Positions 7,667 to 14,629 of a stretch of DNA of 32,171 nt are shown here, piece by piece. The stretch covers positions 1-32,171 of the forward strand of contig MVRA01000104.1 of NCBI GenBank assembly GCA_002067315.1. Direction: 5' to 3'. Made by a program: the position numbers and the translations under genes. Positions within the stretch are counted from its first letter, which is position 1, and each line of letters opens with the position of its first letter. The notes below the pieces were generated by a model that had not been told where the DNA came from, searched no databases, and saw nothing but the letters and a program-made list of their open reading frames with translations. Origin of the DNA: Methanocella sp. PtaU1.Bin125. GTDB taxonomy: Archaea > Halobacteriota > Methanocellia > Methanocellales > Methanocellaceae.

Positions 7667-8441
7667 CGGCGACCAGCCTCCTGCACAGCGAAAGAATGTC
7701 GTAGCGATCGACGATCCCGGTCAGCCTGTTGTTTTTAACCACCGGCAGCCGCCCGATCTGGCGCTCCATGAAGATCCGCGCGGCTTTCCGGGTGCCGTCC
7801 GTCTCGTCGACCGTGATGGCCGGCGTGGACATGATCATCTGCACGGTGCTTGGCGGCTTTTTCATGAACTCGCTCTCACGCTCGAACCGGACGTAGCCCC
7901 GACGGGTGACGTCTTCCCGGGTGATCATGCCGACGACCTCCTGATCGGGCCGGACCACCGGGAACCCGAAAATGCCGAACGCGGTCATGTTCCGCCAGAC
8001 GCGGGAGATCTCGTCCCGGGGCTCGCAGACGATAACCTTTCGCGTCATCACCTGGCTAACCGGCACGTCGGGCAGGTCCAGGTCCCCGATGCCCTTGAAA
8101 ATGTCGATGATGCTCAGCACGCCGACGACCCGGCCGTTCTCGTTCAGGACCGGCATCCGGCCTTCATCCGTCCTGAGGATGTCCCGGGCGGCCTTCGCCA
8201 GGCTCGTCGAAGGAGTAACCGTCGACGCCTCCCAGCGGACGTAGCCTTTCAGGGTGACGTTCGACTTCGTCGATGTCACGTTGATGATGTCCTGCATCGT
8301 CACCATGCCCTCGTATCTGCCTCCCTTGACCGCAGGCAGGCTCTGGACGTTGTTCTCTCGCATGATCTCGCGCGCATGGGTGACAAACTCGTCGACGTCA
8401 ACGGTGAGAGGATTAATGGACATAACATCTTCGACTTTCAC
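7659..8441 (-). CDS. Four-CBS-domain protein (operon gene 2)
   Basis: A 260-residue product with CBS motifs at about 1-55, 64-118, 125-183 and 198-255. Two of the junctions carry the near-repeat GYVRWEAST / GYVRFERES, suggesting that the protein arose by doubling of a two-CBS unit. The start is GTG (8441), 15 nt after the stop of the preceding gene; the open frame begins directly at the first CBS motif (KVEDVMS), as in operon gene 5. No catalytic, DNA-binding or membrane part is present. A sensor or scaffold role is inferred from the family. Confidence 0.88.
   Translation of the reverse strand: MKVEDVMSINPLTVDVDEFVTHAREIMRENNVQSLPAVKGGRYEGMVTMQDIINVTSTKSNVTLKGYVRWEASTVTPSTSLAKAARDILRTDEGRMPVLNENGRVVGVLSIIDIFKGIGDLDLPDVPVSQVMTRKVIVCEPRDEISRVWRNMTAFGIFGFPVVRPDQEVVGMITREDVTRRGYVRFERESEFMKKPPSTVQMIMSTPAITVDETDGTRKAARIFMERQIGRLPVVKNNRLTGIVDRYDILSLCRRLVAVE
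7677..7682 (-). promoter_or_regulatory. Ribosome-binding site that sets a TTG start
   Basis: AGGAGG on the minus strand ends 10 nt before TTG 7666. It lies inside the last codons of the upstream CBS gene and argues for the TTG start and for coupled translation. Confidence 0.6.
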
Positions 8442-8456
8442 GGTATCACGACCACG

Positions 8457-9059
8457 CTACTGAAAGAAAGGCAGCTCGTCCCGGCAGCGGTTGCACACGT
8501 ACGTGCCGTCGACGTTGACGAGCTCTTCCTGAAAGCTGTTACAGACCTCACAGATGCCCTGCCGGAACTGCTCCGGACGGGTGCCGCTTTCGTCCCTGTC
8601 CGAAAATTCTCCCTGGGGATTGTTCTGGCGGATGAGGTCCCTCAATATGTTGCTAAGCTCGGACGAAATGACCAGCAGATCCGAATCGGTCACGAGGCCG
8701 ACTAGCTTCTTGCCCTGGATGACGGGCAGCCGCCGTATCCTGTGCCGGATCATTTCCCGCGATGCAAGCTCCACGCTCTTGTCCGGGCCGATGGTGATCA
8801 GCGGCCGGGACATAAGCTCCTCCGCCTTTGCGGCCGACGGCTTGATGTTCCTGGAGACGACTTTGACGACGAGGTCCCGCTCCGTCACGATGCCTACCGG
8901 ATGGGTGTCGCTGGTAATAATAATGCACCCGACCCTGCCGGCGGCCATCCTTTCGGCCAGCCGGTCCGCAGTCTCCGATACGTCCGCCGTGATGAGCCTG
9001 CGCGACATGACGTCGCTTACTGACATATCCGTCTCCATATGGCCTGCACCTGTTTTCAT
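8457..9059 (-). CDS. CBS-pair protein with C-terminal zinc ribbon (operon gene 1)
   Basis: A 200-residue product: two CBS motifs (~12-68 and ~78-133), a polar linker, then a treble-Cys type ribbon with C170-x2-C173 and C189-x2-C192. The same CBS plus zinc-ribbon arrangement is known from archaeal proteins such as Thermoplasma Ta0289. The ribbon could bind Zn or Fe, or contact nucleic acid or a partner protein. It is the first gene of the operon and the only one with a metal site, so it may be the input or DNA-contacting member. The start is uncertain: ATG 9059, 9038 and 9026 are all possible, and an AT-rich box overlaps the first of them. Confidence 0.88.
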   Translation of the reverse strand: MKTGAGHMETDMSVSDVMSRRLITADVSETADRLAERMAAGRVGCIIITSDTHPVGIVTERDLVVKVVSRNIKPSAAKAEELMSRPLITIGPDKSVELASREMIRHRIRRLPVIQGKKLVGLVTDSDLLVISSELSNILRDLIRQNNPQGEFSDRDESGTRPEQFRQGICEVCNSFQEELVNVDGTYVCNRCRDELPFFQ

Positions 9060-9292
9060 ATATTTTAGATATTAATATGGCATGCGACATTAAAATATTA
9101 TCTTATAATAATGGGTGTCCTTCTCAATATATCAAGGCTTACCAATTTTTCTGTGGAGCAGGGCCCCGGCTGGCAACGATTGTACAGCGGCTGTCGAGCC
9201 GTTCGCGTATCGCGCAGGGGCCGCACAGGCTTCCGTTGCGCCGGCCGGCCCCGTTCCGGGCAGCATATGCTTAATATAGTTAAAAAGGCATA
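9060..9292. promoter_or_regulatory. Divergent promoter region between the CBS/MscS operon and the Era-like operon
   Basis: On the minus strand TTATAAGATAATATTTTAAT (around 9090-9110) and CTAAAATATATG (9056-9067) are TATA candidates for the CBS operon. On the plus strand CTTAATATAG (9270-9279) is the candidate for the GTPase operon. Between them lie a small hairpin (CGGCTGTCGAGCCG, ~9189-9202) and a GC-rich pair (GGGGCCG ... CGGCCCC, ~9218-9253). No open frame here is convincing. Confidence 0.35.
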
Positions 9293-9952
9293 ATGGAACA
9301 CTGGCAGGGGAAATGGATGGCACTTATTGCGAGGCTCAAGGGTAGCCTGTCAAAAATCAAGGCACTGTTCATCCGGCGCAAGAAGGCCCGGATCGGCATC
9401 TACGGGCCGCCGAACGCGGGCAAGACCACGCTGGCTAACCGCATCGTGTCCGACTTTACGGGGGAGACGATGGGTGTGGCGTCGCACGTGCCGCACGAGA
9501 CCCGCCGGGTCAAGAAGCGGGAAGGCGTCACCATACGCGGCAACGGCGCGTCGATCACCCTCGACGTGATCGATACCCCCGGGCTGGCGACCCGCATCGA
9601 TTTTCACGACTTCATGCAGATGGGCATCCCGGAGGACGAGGCCCGGCGCCGGGCCAAGGAAGCCACCGAGGGCGTGATTGAAGCTATCAAGTGGATGGAC
9701 AACCTCGACGGCGTGCTGCTGGTGATGGACGCGATGGAGGACCCATACACACAGGTCAACGTCACCGTCGTAGGGAACATGGAAGCGCGGCACCTGCCCA
9801 TGCTAATCGTAGTCAACAAGATGGACCTGGACGGCGCGTCGGTGGACCGCATCAAGGGCGCGTTTCCCCAGCACACGGTCGTGCCCATCTCCGCCCTGAA
9901 CGGGACGAACATGGAACTGCTCTACGAGACGATCGCACACAGGTTCGGGTGA
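9293..9952 (+). CDS. oapA: Era-like GTP-binding protein (OapA type)
   Basis: A 219-residue soluble GTPase. After a basic N-terminal helix it shows G1 GPPNAGKTT (38-46), G3 DTPG (94-97), G4 NKMD (175-178) and G5 SAL (200-202), in Era/Obg order. Residues 100-150 carry a helical insertion (FMQMGIPEDEARRRAKEATE). It lacks the KH domain of bacterial Era. It is followed by a DUF2073 gene (4 nt) and a zinc-ribbon gene (10 nt). This trio is conserved in euryarchaea and was named oapABC in haloarchaea because it lies beside a replication origin there; the molecular role is not known to me. ATG 9317 (residue 9) is an alternative start, since CAGGGG precedes it and the TATA candidate is close to 9293. 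Confidence 0.88.
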   Translation: MEHWQGKWMALIARLKGSLSKIKALFIRRKKARIGIYGPPNAGKTTLANRIVSDFTGETMGVASHVPHETRRVKKREGVTIRGNGASITLDVIDTPGLATRIDFHDFMQMGIPEDEARRRAKEATEGVIEAIKWMDNLDGVLLVMDAMEDPYTQVNVTVVGNMEARHLPMLIVVNKMDLDGASVDRIKGAFPQHTVVPISALNGTNMELLYETIAHRFG

Positions 9953-9956
9953 ACGC

Positions 9957-10304
9957 ATGGCCGGCGAAGTACAGATTAATATGATCTCCGAGCGCAAGCT
10001 CAAATCGCTCTCCACCATGGAGAAGGTCTCTATGATCCTCGAGGACGTGATGCGCGGCCGGGTAGTCATCCTCGAGCACGGCCTGGACCCCTTCGAGGAG
10101 GCCCGGCTGATCGAGACTACGATGGCCCGGGTGGACGAGGAGTTTACCGGCATCGAGATCCAGAGCTATCCGCACGGGCAACAACGCCCGCTGCTGGAGC
10201 GGCTCCTCAACGGCAACAAGCGGCGCATGACCGTCATCGGCCCGGCCGATCGCATGAAGACGCTGTGCCGGGAGAACGATCTGATCAGCGCGATGATCAC
10301 CTGA
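9957..10304 (+). CDS. oapB: DUF2073 / OapB-type protein
   Basis: A 115-residue soluble protein of the DUF2073 family. Recognisable stretches are LSTMEKVSMILEDVMRGRVV (19-38) and a C-terminal RMTVIGPADRMKTLCRENDL with an alpha/beta look. There is no metal or nucleotide motif. It starts 4 nt after the GTPase stop, and its own stop (TGA) forms part of GAGGT, the ribosome-binding site of the next gene, so the three are translated as a unit. The constant neighbourhood suggests that it is a partner or effector of the GTPase. Confidence 0.85.
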   Translation: MAGEVQINMISERKLKSLSTMEKVSMILEDVMRGRVVILEHGLDPFEEARLIETTMARVDEEFTGIEIQSYPHGQQRPLLERLLNGNKRRMTVIGPADRMKTLCRENDLISAMIT

Positions 10305-10314
10305 GGTCGATGGG

Positions 10315-10827
10315 ATGCCGCACAAATGCCTGGACTGCAAAAATCTCATCGAAAGCGGCACGATCGATCTCCAGAAAGGATGCCCCGTCTGCGGGGGCAA
10401 AAAGTTCCAGTACATCCGTCCTCCGTCTCAGCCCGAAGAGCGGAAACAGACAGTCTCCGAATACGTGGCCCGGGCCGCGCTCCGGGAGCCCCAGGTCGAG
10501 GCCCGGGAGTCACCCGTTTCCCGCATCCCCGGCCGGAAGCCGAAGGAAGCCCCGCACGATTATGCCCGCGACGAAAAGGCGCCAGCCAGGGCTGCAGAAC
10601 CCCTGTCAACCGCAAAGGCGAAGCCGGCCCCCCGGGATGATATCACGAAGGGCGAGCACATCGAGAGTATCCGGATCATCGAGAACGGCACTTACGACAT
10701 TAACCTGCCCATGCTGCTCAGTCGCAAGGAACTGGTCATGTCTAAAGAAGAGGGCAACTACATGGTCGACCTCAGCTCGGCCCTGAAGCCGGGGAAAAAG
10801 AAACGTAAAGGCCGCAAAGGGCGTTAA
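10315..10827 (+). CDS. oapC: Zinc-ribbon protein (OapC type)
   Basis: A 170-residue product. The N-terminal ribbon has C5-x2-C8 and C23-x2-C26. A long polar, Pro/Arg/Glu-rich linker (~38-110) is probably disordered. A conserved C-terminal part (~112-160) includes ESIRIIENGTYDINLPMLLS and MVDLSSAL. The end is a strongly basic tail (KPGKKKRKGRKGR) that could bind nucleic acid. It is the third gene of the GTPase operon. The bases encoding the tail (CGTAAAGGCCGCAAAGGGCG, 10804-10823) resemble the arm of the family 1 inverted repeats, so the tail may derive from such an element, or the likeness may be chance. Confidence 0.85.
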   Translation: MPHKCLDCKNLIESGTIDLQKGCPVCGGKKFQYIRPPSQPEERKQTVSEYVARAALREPQVEARESPVSRIPGRKPKEAPHDYARDEKAPARAAEPLSTAKAKPAPRDDITKGEHIESIRIIENGTYDINLPMLLSRKELVMSKEEGNYMVDLSSALKPGKKKRKGRKGR

Positions 10828-10850
10828 GGTCATTGATATCTGCTCCTCAT

Positions 10851-11011
10851 GAAAAGGTCGGGCATTCCGGCGGTTGCCGCAGTCGTTACCGGGCCCGGCG
10901 GCCGCTCGCGCGCGCGTGCGCATGCCCTGGCCGGGCATACGATGGCAGCCCTGTCCGTTTTTCATTGTCGATACCTGATCAAAACCCCGGTCATCGACCG
11001 GCTCTCATGAA
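10851..11011 (+). repeat. Intergenic repeat R, copy 3
   Basis: Begins GAAAAGGTCGGGCATTCCGG, contains CTCGCGCGCGCGTGCGCATG and CCCTGTCCGTTTTTCATTG, and ends CCTGATCAAAACCCCGGTCA plus TCGACCGGCTCTCATGAA. Closest to copies 2 and 10. Confidence 0.7.
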
Positions 11012-11045
11012 TCGTGTTCATATGTCGATCAGGCCTGCGATGTAA

Positions 11046-11220
11046 ATGCTTGCGCGCTGGCTTTCGTCGGATTCCCGCCTATCGGCGGAGGCTGCGTACT
11101 GCCCGACATCCCGTTAACAAGGGACGCCTGCGCGTCGGTCGCACGCGGGCACTCGCCGGCTGACGATGACTCTTCATCTTTTTCATCGTCATATACCTGA
11201 CCGGGATCATGGTCCTTCGT
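11046..11220 (+). repeat. Intergenic repeat R, copy 4
   Basis: Begins TGCTTGCGCGCTGGC, contains GCGTACTGCCCGACATCCCG and GGGACGCCTGCGCGTCGGTC (as in copy 1), and ends TTTTTCATCGTCATATACCT. The last ~30 bp are degraded. The rest of 10828-11287 holds no gene and no recognisable origin element. Confidence 0.65.
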
Positions 11221-11287
11221 GTATAGTGATTTGTATCACTACTGATAAAAAAGTTACAGGAATGACGATCATTTTATGGCCTGCGTG

Positions 11288-11749
11288 TTACGGCCGATAG
11301 AAGAATGTCGGTATGCCGATCGTGTTGTTCTGCGTGATCGGGCGGTCGACGGTGCGGCCTTTGATCTCCAGCGTATCGACGGGCACTAAGAACTTCGAGT
11401 TTTTATCGTAGACGAACATCCCGCCGGACAGGTGTCCCTGGTCTCTGGCCACCAGCTTAGCCGTCTGGGCCGAGGTGTCGATGCTGACCAGGCTCACGTT
11501 ACCCAATACGGATACCTGCTCGACGATGGCCGGTTCCACGACTCTTGCGCCGAACAGCAGCGAGAAGATCCGGGTCATGAAGCTGGAACTATAGCTCACG
11601 GTTACGTTAAAGTCAGGGCCGTCGGGCTCGATGCTCATCTTCGTAATGTGGACCCCGGGCTCGCCGGGTGCCGCGGCCGTCGCCGGCGTGGCGGCAAGTA
11701 ATATGACTGCAACTGCAATTATGGCCAGTCTATATCTGCCAGTCATCAT
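11288..11749 (-). CDS. Secreted protein of unknown function
   Basis: About 153 residues. The N-terminus has a classical signal peptide: MMTGRYR, hydrophobic LAIIAVAVILLAATPA, then a TAAA cleavage region. The mature part looks all-beta, with alternating Val/Ser/Thr strands (FNVTVSYSSSF, SVLGNVSLVSIDTSAQ), and has no cysteine or known motif; I do not recognise the family. Several N-x-S/T sequons fit an exported, N-glycosylated archaeal protein. I chose ATG 11749 because it starts directly at the signal peptide; GTG 11761 in the same frame is possible. A minus-strand TATA-like box lies at 11791-11800. The gene stands alone, divergent from pyrH. Confidence 0.75.
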   Translation of the reverse strand: MMTGRYRLAIIAVAVILLAATPATAAAPGEPGVHITKMSIEPDGPDFNVTVSYSSSFMTRIFSLLFGARVVEPAIVEQVSVLGNVSLVSIDTSAQTAKLVARDQGHLSGGMFVYDKNSKFLVPVDTLEIKGRTVDRPITQNNTIGIPTFFYRP

Positions 11750-11790
11750 AATTCCGGGCACTTACCAAATTTCCGCTTATAGTCTTTCGA

Positions 11791-11800
11791 GGATATAAAA
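11791..11800 (-). promoter_or_regulatory. TATA-like box for the secreted protein
   Basis: TTTTATATCC on the minus strand, about 45 nt before ATG 11749. Confidence 0.4.
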
Positions 11801-11862
11801 CTTATCAGCCACATGCCGATTTTTTACAGATATATGTCACAAATATGCCAGAAAACCTCACA

Positions 11863-11870
11863 TTTATATA
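11863..11870 (+). promoter_or_regulatory. TATA-like box for the pyrH operon
   Basis: TTTATATA, a near-consensus archaeal box, about 93 nt before the pyrH start. A start site near 11895 would give a leader of ~70 nt. GAGGTACAGGGT just before the ATG holds the likely ribosome-binding site. Confidence 0.45.
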
Positions 11871-11963
11871 CTGTCATCGCTATTTTGTATCAGCGCGCCT
11901 CAGTATACACGAAGGACCATTCGGGCATCGTTCTCCTGAAGCGCATACGAGGTACAGGGTATT

Positions 11964-12635
11964 ATGAAGATCGTCGTCAAGGTCGGCGGCTCGGCCATCG
12001 TGCAGGGGCTTGATGCCCGCCGCTTCAAGGAGTACGCCGACGTGATAAAGAAGCTGGCGAAGGACCACACCGTTCTCATCGTCATCGGCGGCGGCAGCCC
12101 GGCAAGGGACTACATTAACGTATCGAAGGAGCTCGGGGCCAACAACTCGATCCTGGACTACGTCGGCATCGGCGTGTCCCGGCTGAACGCCCGGCTGCTC
12201 ATCTCCGCGCTGGGCGACATCGCATACCCGCAGCCTCCCTACGACTACGAGGAGGCGGGACTCGCCATGTACACGGGCAAGGTCGTCGTCATGGGCGGCG
12301 TGGTGCCCGGCCAGACGACTGACGCAGTAGCGGCCATCCTGGCCGAATATGTGCACGCGGATCTCCTGCTGCGGACGACGTCCGTCGACGGCGTCTACAC
12401 GGCGGACCCCAAGATAGACAGGACGGCGAAAAAGATCGACCGCATGACGCCGGACGAACTGGTGACCATGGTCACCCGCATCGAGATGACGGCAGGCGCG
12501 AACAACATCTTCGACCCGCTGGGCGCCCAGATCGTCAAGCGCTCCCGGATACCGATGATCGTCATCGGCGGCGCTCACCCCGACAACCTCATCAAAGCGG
12601 TCAGCGGCGAGCCCATCGGTACGCTGATCAAGTGA
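11964..12635 (+). CDS. pyrH: UMP kinase, archaeal type
   Basis: A 223-residue amino-acid-kinase-fold enzyme, the usual length of archaeal UMP kinase. It transfers phosphate from ATP to UMP, giving UDP for nucleotide and UDP-sugar synthesis, in the cytoplasm. Visible landmarks are KVGGSAI (N-terminal phosphate loop), VIGGGSPARDYI, SRLNARLLISALG, GGVVPGQTTDAVAA (UMP/acceptor region) and SVDGVYTADPKID (nucleotide-binding region). It is followed after 4 nt by a hydrogenase maturation protease gene, an unexpected partner that suggests one transcript. Confidence 0.93.
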   Translation: MKIVVKVGGSAIVQGLDARRFKEYADVIKKLAKDHTVLIVIGGGSPARDYINVSKELGANNSILDYVGIGVSRLNARLLISALGDIAYPQPPYDYEEAGLAMYTGKVVVMGGVVPGQTTDAVAAILAEYVHADLLLRTTSVDGVYTADPKIDRTAKKIDRMTPDELVTMVTRIEMTAGANNIFDPLGAQIVKRSRIPMIVIGGAHPDNLIKAVSGEPIGTLIK

Positions 12636-12639
12636 TCGC

Positions 12640-13098
12640 ATGAAGAACATCAAAGTCCTCGGAGTCGGCAACGCCCTCGTGGGGGACGACGGCTTTGGCC
12701 CCCGTGTTATCGAGGAGCTGCAGAAGCGGGAGCTGCCGGCTAACGTCGAGCTGATCGACGCTGGCGTCGGCGGCATGGCTATTTTAAGCTGGATCGAGGA
12801 CGCGGACAAGATCGTCATCGTCGACTCGGTGCAGACGGGCAACGAGCCGGCGGGCACGGTCTACCGTTTTACCGATAAGGAAATGCCGCCCTCGGACATG
12901 TTCATGCTCTCCCTGCACGACCTGAACCTGGTCGATACCATCAACATCGGCAAGGTCGTCCAGAAGATGCCGGACGAGATCGTCATCTACGGCGTCGAGG
13001 TCCGGCGCGTCGCCGAGTTCACCCGGGAGATGACGCCCGAGGTCGAGGCGGCCATTCCCGAAGTCGCCGACCTCGTGATGAAAGAGATCAGTCAGTAG
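12640..13098 (+). CDS. Hydrogenase maturation protease (HycI/HybD/FrhD family)
   Basis: A 152-residue product. Family members clip a C-terminal peptide from the large subunit of [NiFe]-hydrogenases once nickel is inserted. The three Ni-binding positions are present: D16 (in VGDDGFGPRV), D62 (VIVDSVQTG) and H93 (LSLHDLNL), the same numbering as in E. coli HybD with Asp for Glu at 16 as in HycI. The opening LGVGNALVGDD is typical. No hydrogenase subunit genes are in the window, so the substrate cannot be named; a methanogen would offer F420-reducing, methyl-viologen-reducing or membrane-bound hydrogenases. It is co-directional with pyrH, 4 nt apart. Confidence 0.9.
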   Translation: MKNIKVLGVGNALVGDDGFGPRVIEELQKRELPANVELIDAGVGGMAILSWIEDADKIVIVDSVQTGNEPAGTVYRFTDKEMPPSDMFMLSLHDLNLVDTINIGKVVQKMPDEIVIYGVEVRRVAEFTREMTPEVEAAIPEVADLVMKEISQ

Positions 13099-13132
13099 CC
13101 CGGCGCAGCCGGCCCGTTTTCTGTTGAAAGGG

Positions 13133-13151
13133 TTTATCCGTTCCCCCGCGA
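13133..13151 (+). promoter_or_regulatory. Shared promoter motif, copy 1
   Basis: TTTATCC (13133-13139) and CCCGCGA (13145-13151) precede the ATG at 13162 by 10 nt. The same two blocks, with nearly the same spacing, precede the paralogous gene at 14114. TTTATCC may be the TATA-like box of a short-leader transcript. Confidence 0.45.
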
Positions 13152-13161
13152 ATGTCGTTTC

Positions 13162-13527
13162 ATGCCTCTTTTCGAGTGGACCGAGGGCGTACGCTATTAT
13201 AAAATGACCTTCACCGCGGCAGAGCTGGAAGTGATCAAGGTCGCCTGCACGTCGAAGGCCGATTCCGAGTACGGCCGGATGGACGCCGCGGCCGGCGAAG
13301 GGCTGGACCGCTTCGTGGCCCAGGCGCAGAAGGTCCGGGACTACGAGGTGGCCGGGGAGATCGTCGCCGGGCTCAAACCCGGCCAGCCCGTGCTGCTCGC
13401 CGCGGTCGATATCAGGCCATTACAGGAGTGCCTGCGGGCGTATTGCCAGGAGGCCGCCGGAGATCGGCTCGCAATAGCGAAAAGTGCGCTCAAAAAGATT
13501 GACGAGGCCTGTCAGACAAAGGGGTAA
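13162..13527 (+). CDS. Small protein of unknown function, paralog 1
   Basis: A 121-residue soluble product, mostly helical; I do not recognise the family. It aligns along its length with the product of 14114-14467: both start M-x-LFE...G-x-RY-x-K, then F-x-A-x-EL-x-VI-x-x-AC, RM, GL, QA, L-x-PGQ, and P-x-x-x-CL-x-AY. The shared Cys residues (C29 in VIKVACTS and the Cys of LQECLRAY) could be metal or redox sites, but there is no C-x-x-C. The ATG is well defined by the promoter motif just upstream. It starts 63 nt after the hydrogenase protease gene with its own promoter-like box. Its function is unknown. Confidence 0.75.
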   Translation: MPLFEWTEGVRYYKMTFTAAELEVIKVACTSKADSEYGRMDAAAGEGLDRFVAQAQKVRDYEVAGEIVAGLKPGQPVLLAAVDIRPLQECLRAYCQEAAGDRLAIAKSALKKIDEACQTKG

Positions 13528-13561
13528 TACACCCTGCGGGGACCGGGCCGGAACTGTTACC

Positions 13562-13927
13562 TTACATTACATGGCTCACGAGCAGGACATCGCCAGTGGC
13601 GGCGTCGATATATACCTGTCCTCCCTGGAGCCACTCTTTTGGCTTTCCTTCGACAGTCACTATCCAGACAAGCTTCCCTGCGCCGTCAACGGTGCCGGGA
13701 AACCTCAAGTATACGCTAGAGTTTACTGTCTCAAGCCTGGCGCTGGAATTGACTGCCTCGATATCCTTAAACTGTGCGACGGCAATCTCGACGGCCTTCT
13801 CGCCGGAAACGGCCGGCTCGGGCTCACCGGGCGATGGATATCGTTCGATCGTCACAATGACCGCCACTGCCCCAATGGTAAACAGTGCCACGATCAGGGC
13901 TGGTATGACAAGGTGTCTTGTTTTCAT
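13562..13927 (-). CDS. Secreted or anchored PepSY-domain-like protein
   Basis: A 121-residue product. Residues 6-28 form a hydrophobic signal or anchor. The rest (~38-121) has the PepSY layout: SGEKAVEIAVAQFKD (helix), a variable strand region, KLVWIVTVEG, then QVYIDAATGDVLLV. PepSY domains often inhibit or chaperone secreted peptidases, or are stand-alone envelope proteins. No peptidase gene is adjacent, though two peptidase-like genes lie 10 kb away. It sits on the opposite strand between two paralogous small genes, as if inserted between a tandem duplication. A minus-strand TATA candidate lies at 13959-13969 (ATTATTATATC). Confidence 0.75.
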   Translation of the reverse strand: MKTRHLVIPALIVALFTIGAVAVIVTIERYPSPGEPEPAVSGEKAVEIAVAQFKDIEAVNSSARLETVNSSVYLRFPGTVDGAGKLVWIVTVEGKPKEWLQGGQVYIDAATGDVLLVSHVM

Positions 13928-13958
13928 TACTCTGGTCCTGTTATCATAGTGCCGGGCC

Positions 13959-13969
13959 GATATAATAAT
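13959..13969 (-). promoter_or_regulatory. TATA-like box for the PepSY-like gene
   Basis: ATTATTATATC on the minus strand, ~32 nt before the ATG at 13927, implying a very short leader. Confidence 0.35.
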
Positions 13970-14083
13970 TATCTCCCGATCGTTGAATCGATGTCAAAAA
14001 TCGGCGATTGCTATGTGATCTGGCGATTGAGCCGGTGTAACGCATCAACGCAGCCGCTATTATCGTATTATTTCAGTCGAACC

Positions 14084-14103
14084 TTTATCCTTTTGTCCCG
14101 CGA
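14084..14103 (+). promoter_or_regulatory. Shared promoter motif, copy 2
   Basis: TTTATCC (14084-14090) and CCCGCGA (14097-14103), followed after 10 nt by the ATG at 14114. Nearly the same arrangement as upstream of 13162. Confidence 0.45.
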
Positions 14104-14113
14104 GACTTAAAAT

Positions 14114-14467
14114 ATGTCGTTATTCGAGATGGCCGCCGGCTCGCGCTACATCAAACTGTCCTTCAACGCCAGGGAACTGGGCGTGATCCGTGCCGCGTGC
14201 GCTTCCGTTTCGGAAAAAGAGCATGAGCGAATGGGCGGCATGACCTCGGCCGGGCTGGAGCAGGCCGCCCGGCAGGCGAAGAGAGCGACCGACTCCGCCA
14301 TGGCCGACCGGCTGGTCATGCTGTTCCGGCCCGGCCAGGAGATACTGATCGAGCGCGAAGACCTGGAGCCGGTGCTCGATTGCCTGAAAGCATACGAAGA
14401 TGGCATCCGGGAAGAGCAGGCCGTGCAATTGAGGCTGGTCCGGGATAAGATCGAGCGATGCCTGTGA
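14114..14467 (+). CDS. Small protein of unknown function, paralog 2
   Basis: A 117-residue soluble helical product, paralogous to 13162-13527. Shared positions include LFE, RY-x-K, F-x-A-x-EL-x-VI, AC, RM, GL, QA, PGQ and CL-x-AY. It differs from paralog 1 in charge and in the middle helix (QAARQAKRATDSAMADRLVM). The ATG is fixed by the promoter motif at 14084-14103. It is probably the result of a local duplication including the promoter, with the PepSY-like gene now between the copies. The family is not recognised. Confidence 0.75.
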   Translation: MSLFEMAAGSRYIKLSFNARELGVIRAACASVSEKEHERMGGMTSAGLEQAARQAKRATDSAMADRLVMLFRPGQEILIEREDLEPVLDCLKAYEDGIREEQAVQLRLVRDKIERCL

Positions 14468-14573
14468 GTACCCTGCCCGGCGGCGGCCGATCGCGCGCGG
14501 GCGCATGCCCGGGCCGTACAGGCGACGATTATTCTGGCCGATTTTCATCGTCCCGGCCATTAGAATAGCATAG
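14468..14573 (+). repeat. Degraded copy of intergenic repeat R
   Basis: CCCGGCGGCGGCCGATCGCG, GCGCGGGCGCATGCCCGGGC and GATTTTCATCGTCCCGGCCA keep the block order of repeat R, but the closing block is incomplete. Nothing else is visible between 14468 and 14629. Confidence 0.4.
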
Positions 14574-14629
14574 CTGTGCCTTTCAGAGCCGGATTAAATA
14601 CGGGGGATCATATCTGACTGTAGCTATAC

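Noticed and set aside
10833-11045. Short open frames inside repeat R (also at 1-228, 30251-30436, 30554-30796) with a shared peptide like SIPDQNPGHRP..LM
   Set aside because: The likeness follows from the DNA repeat. The frames start and end at different places, lack ribosome-binding sites and have no other homology.
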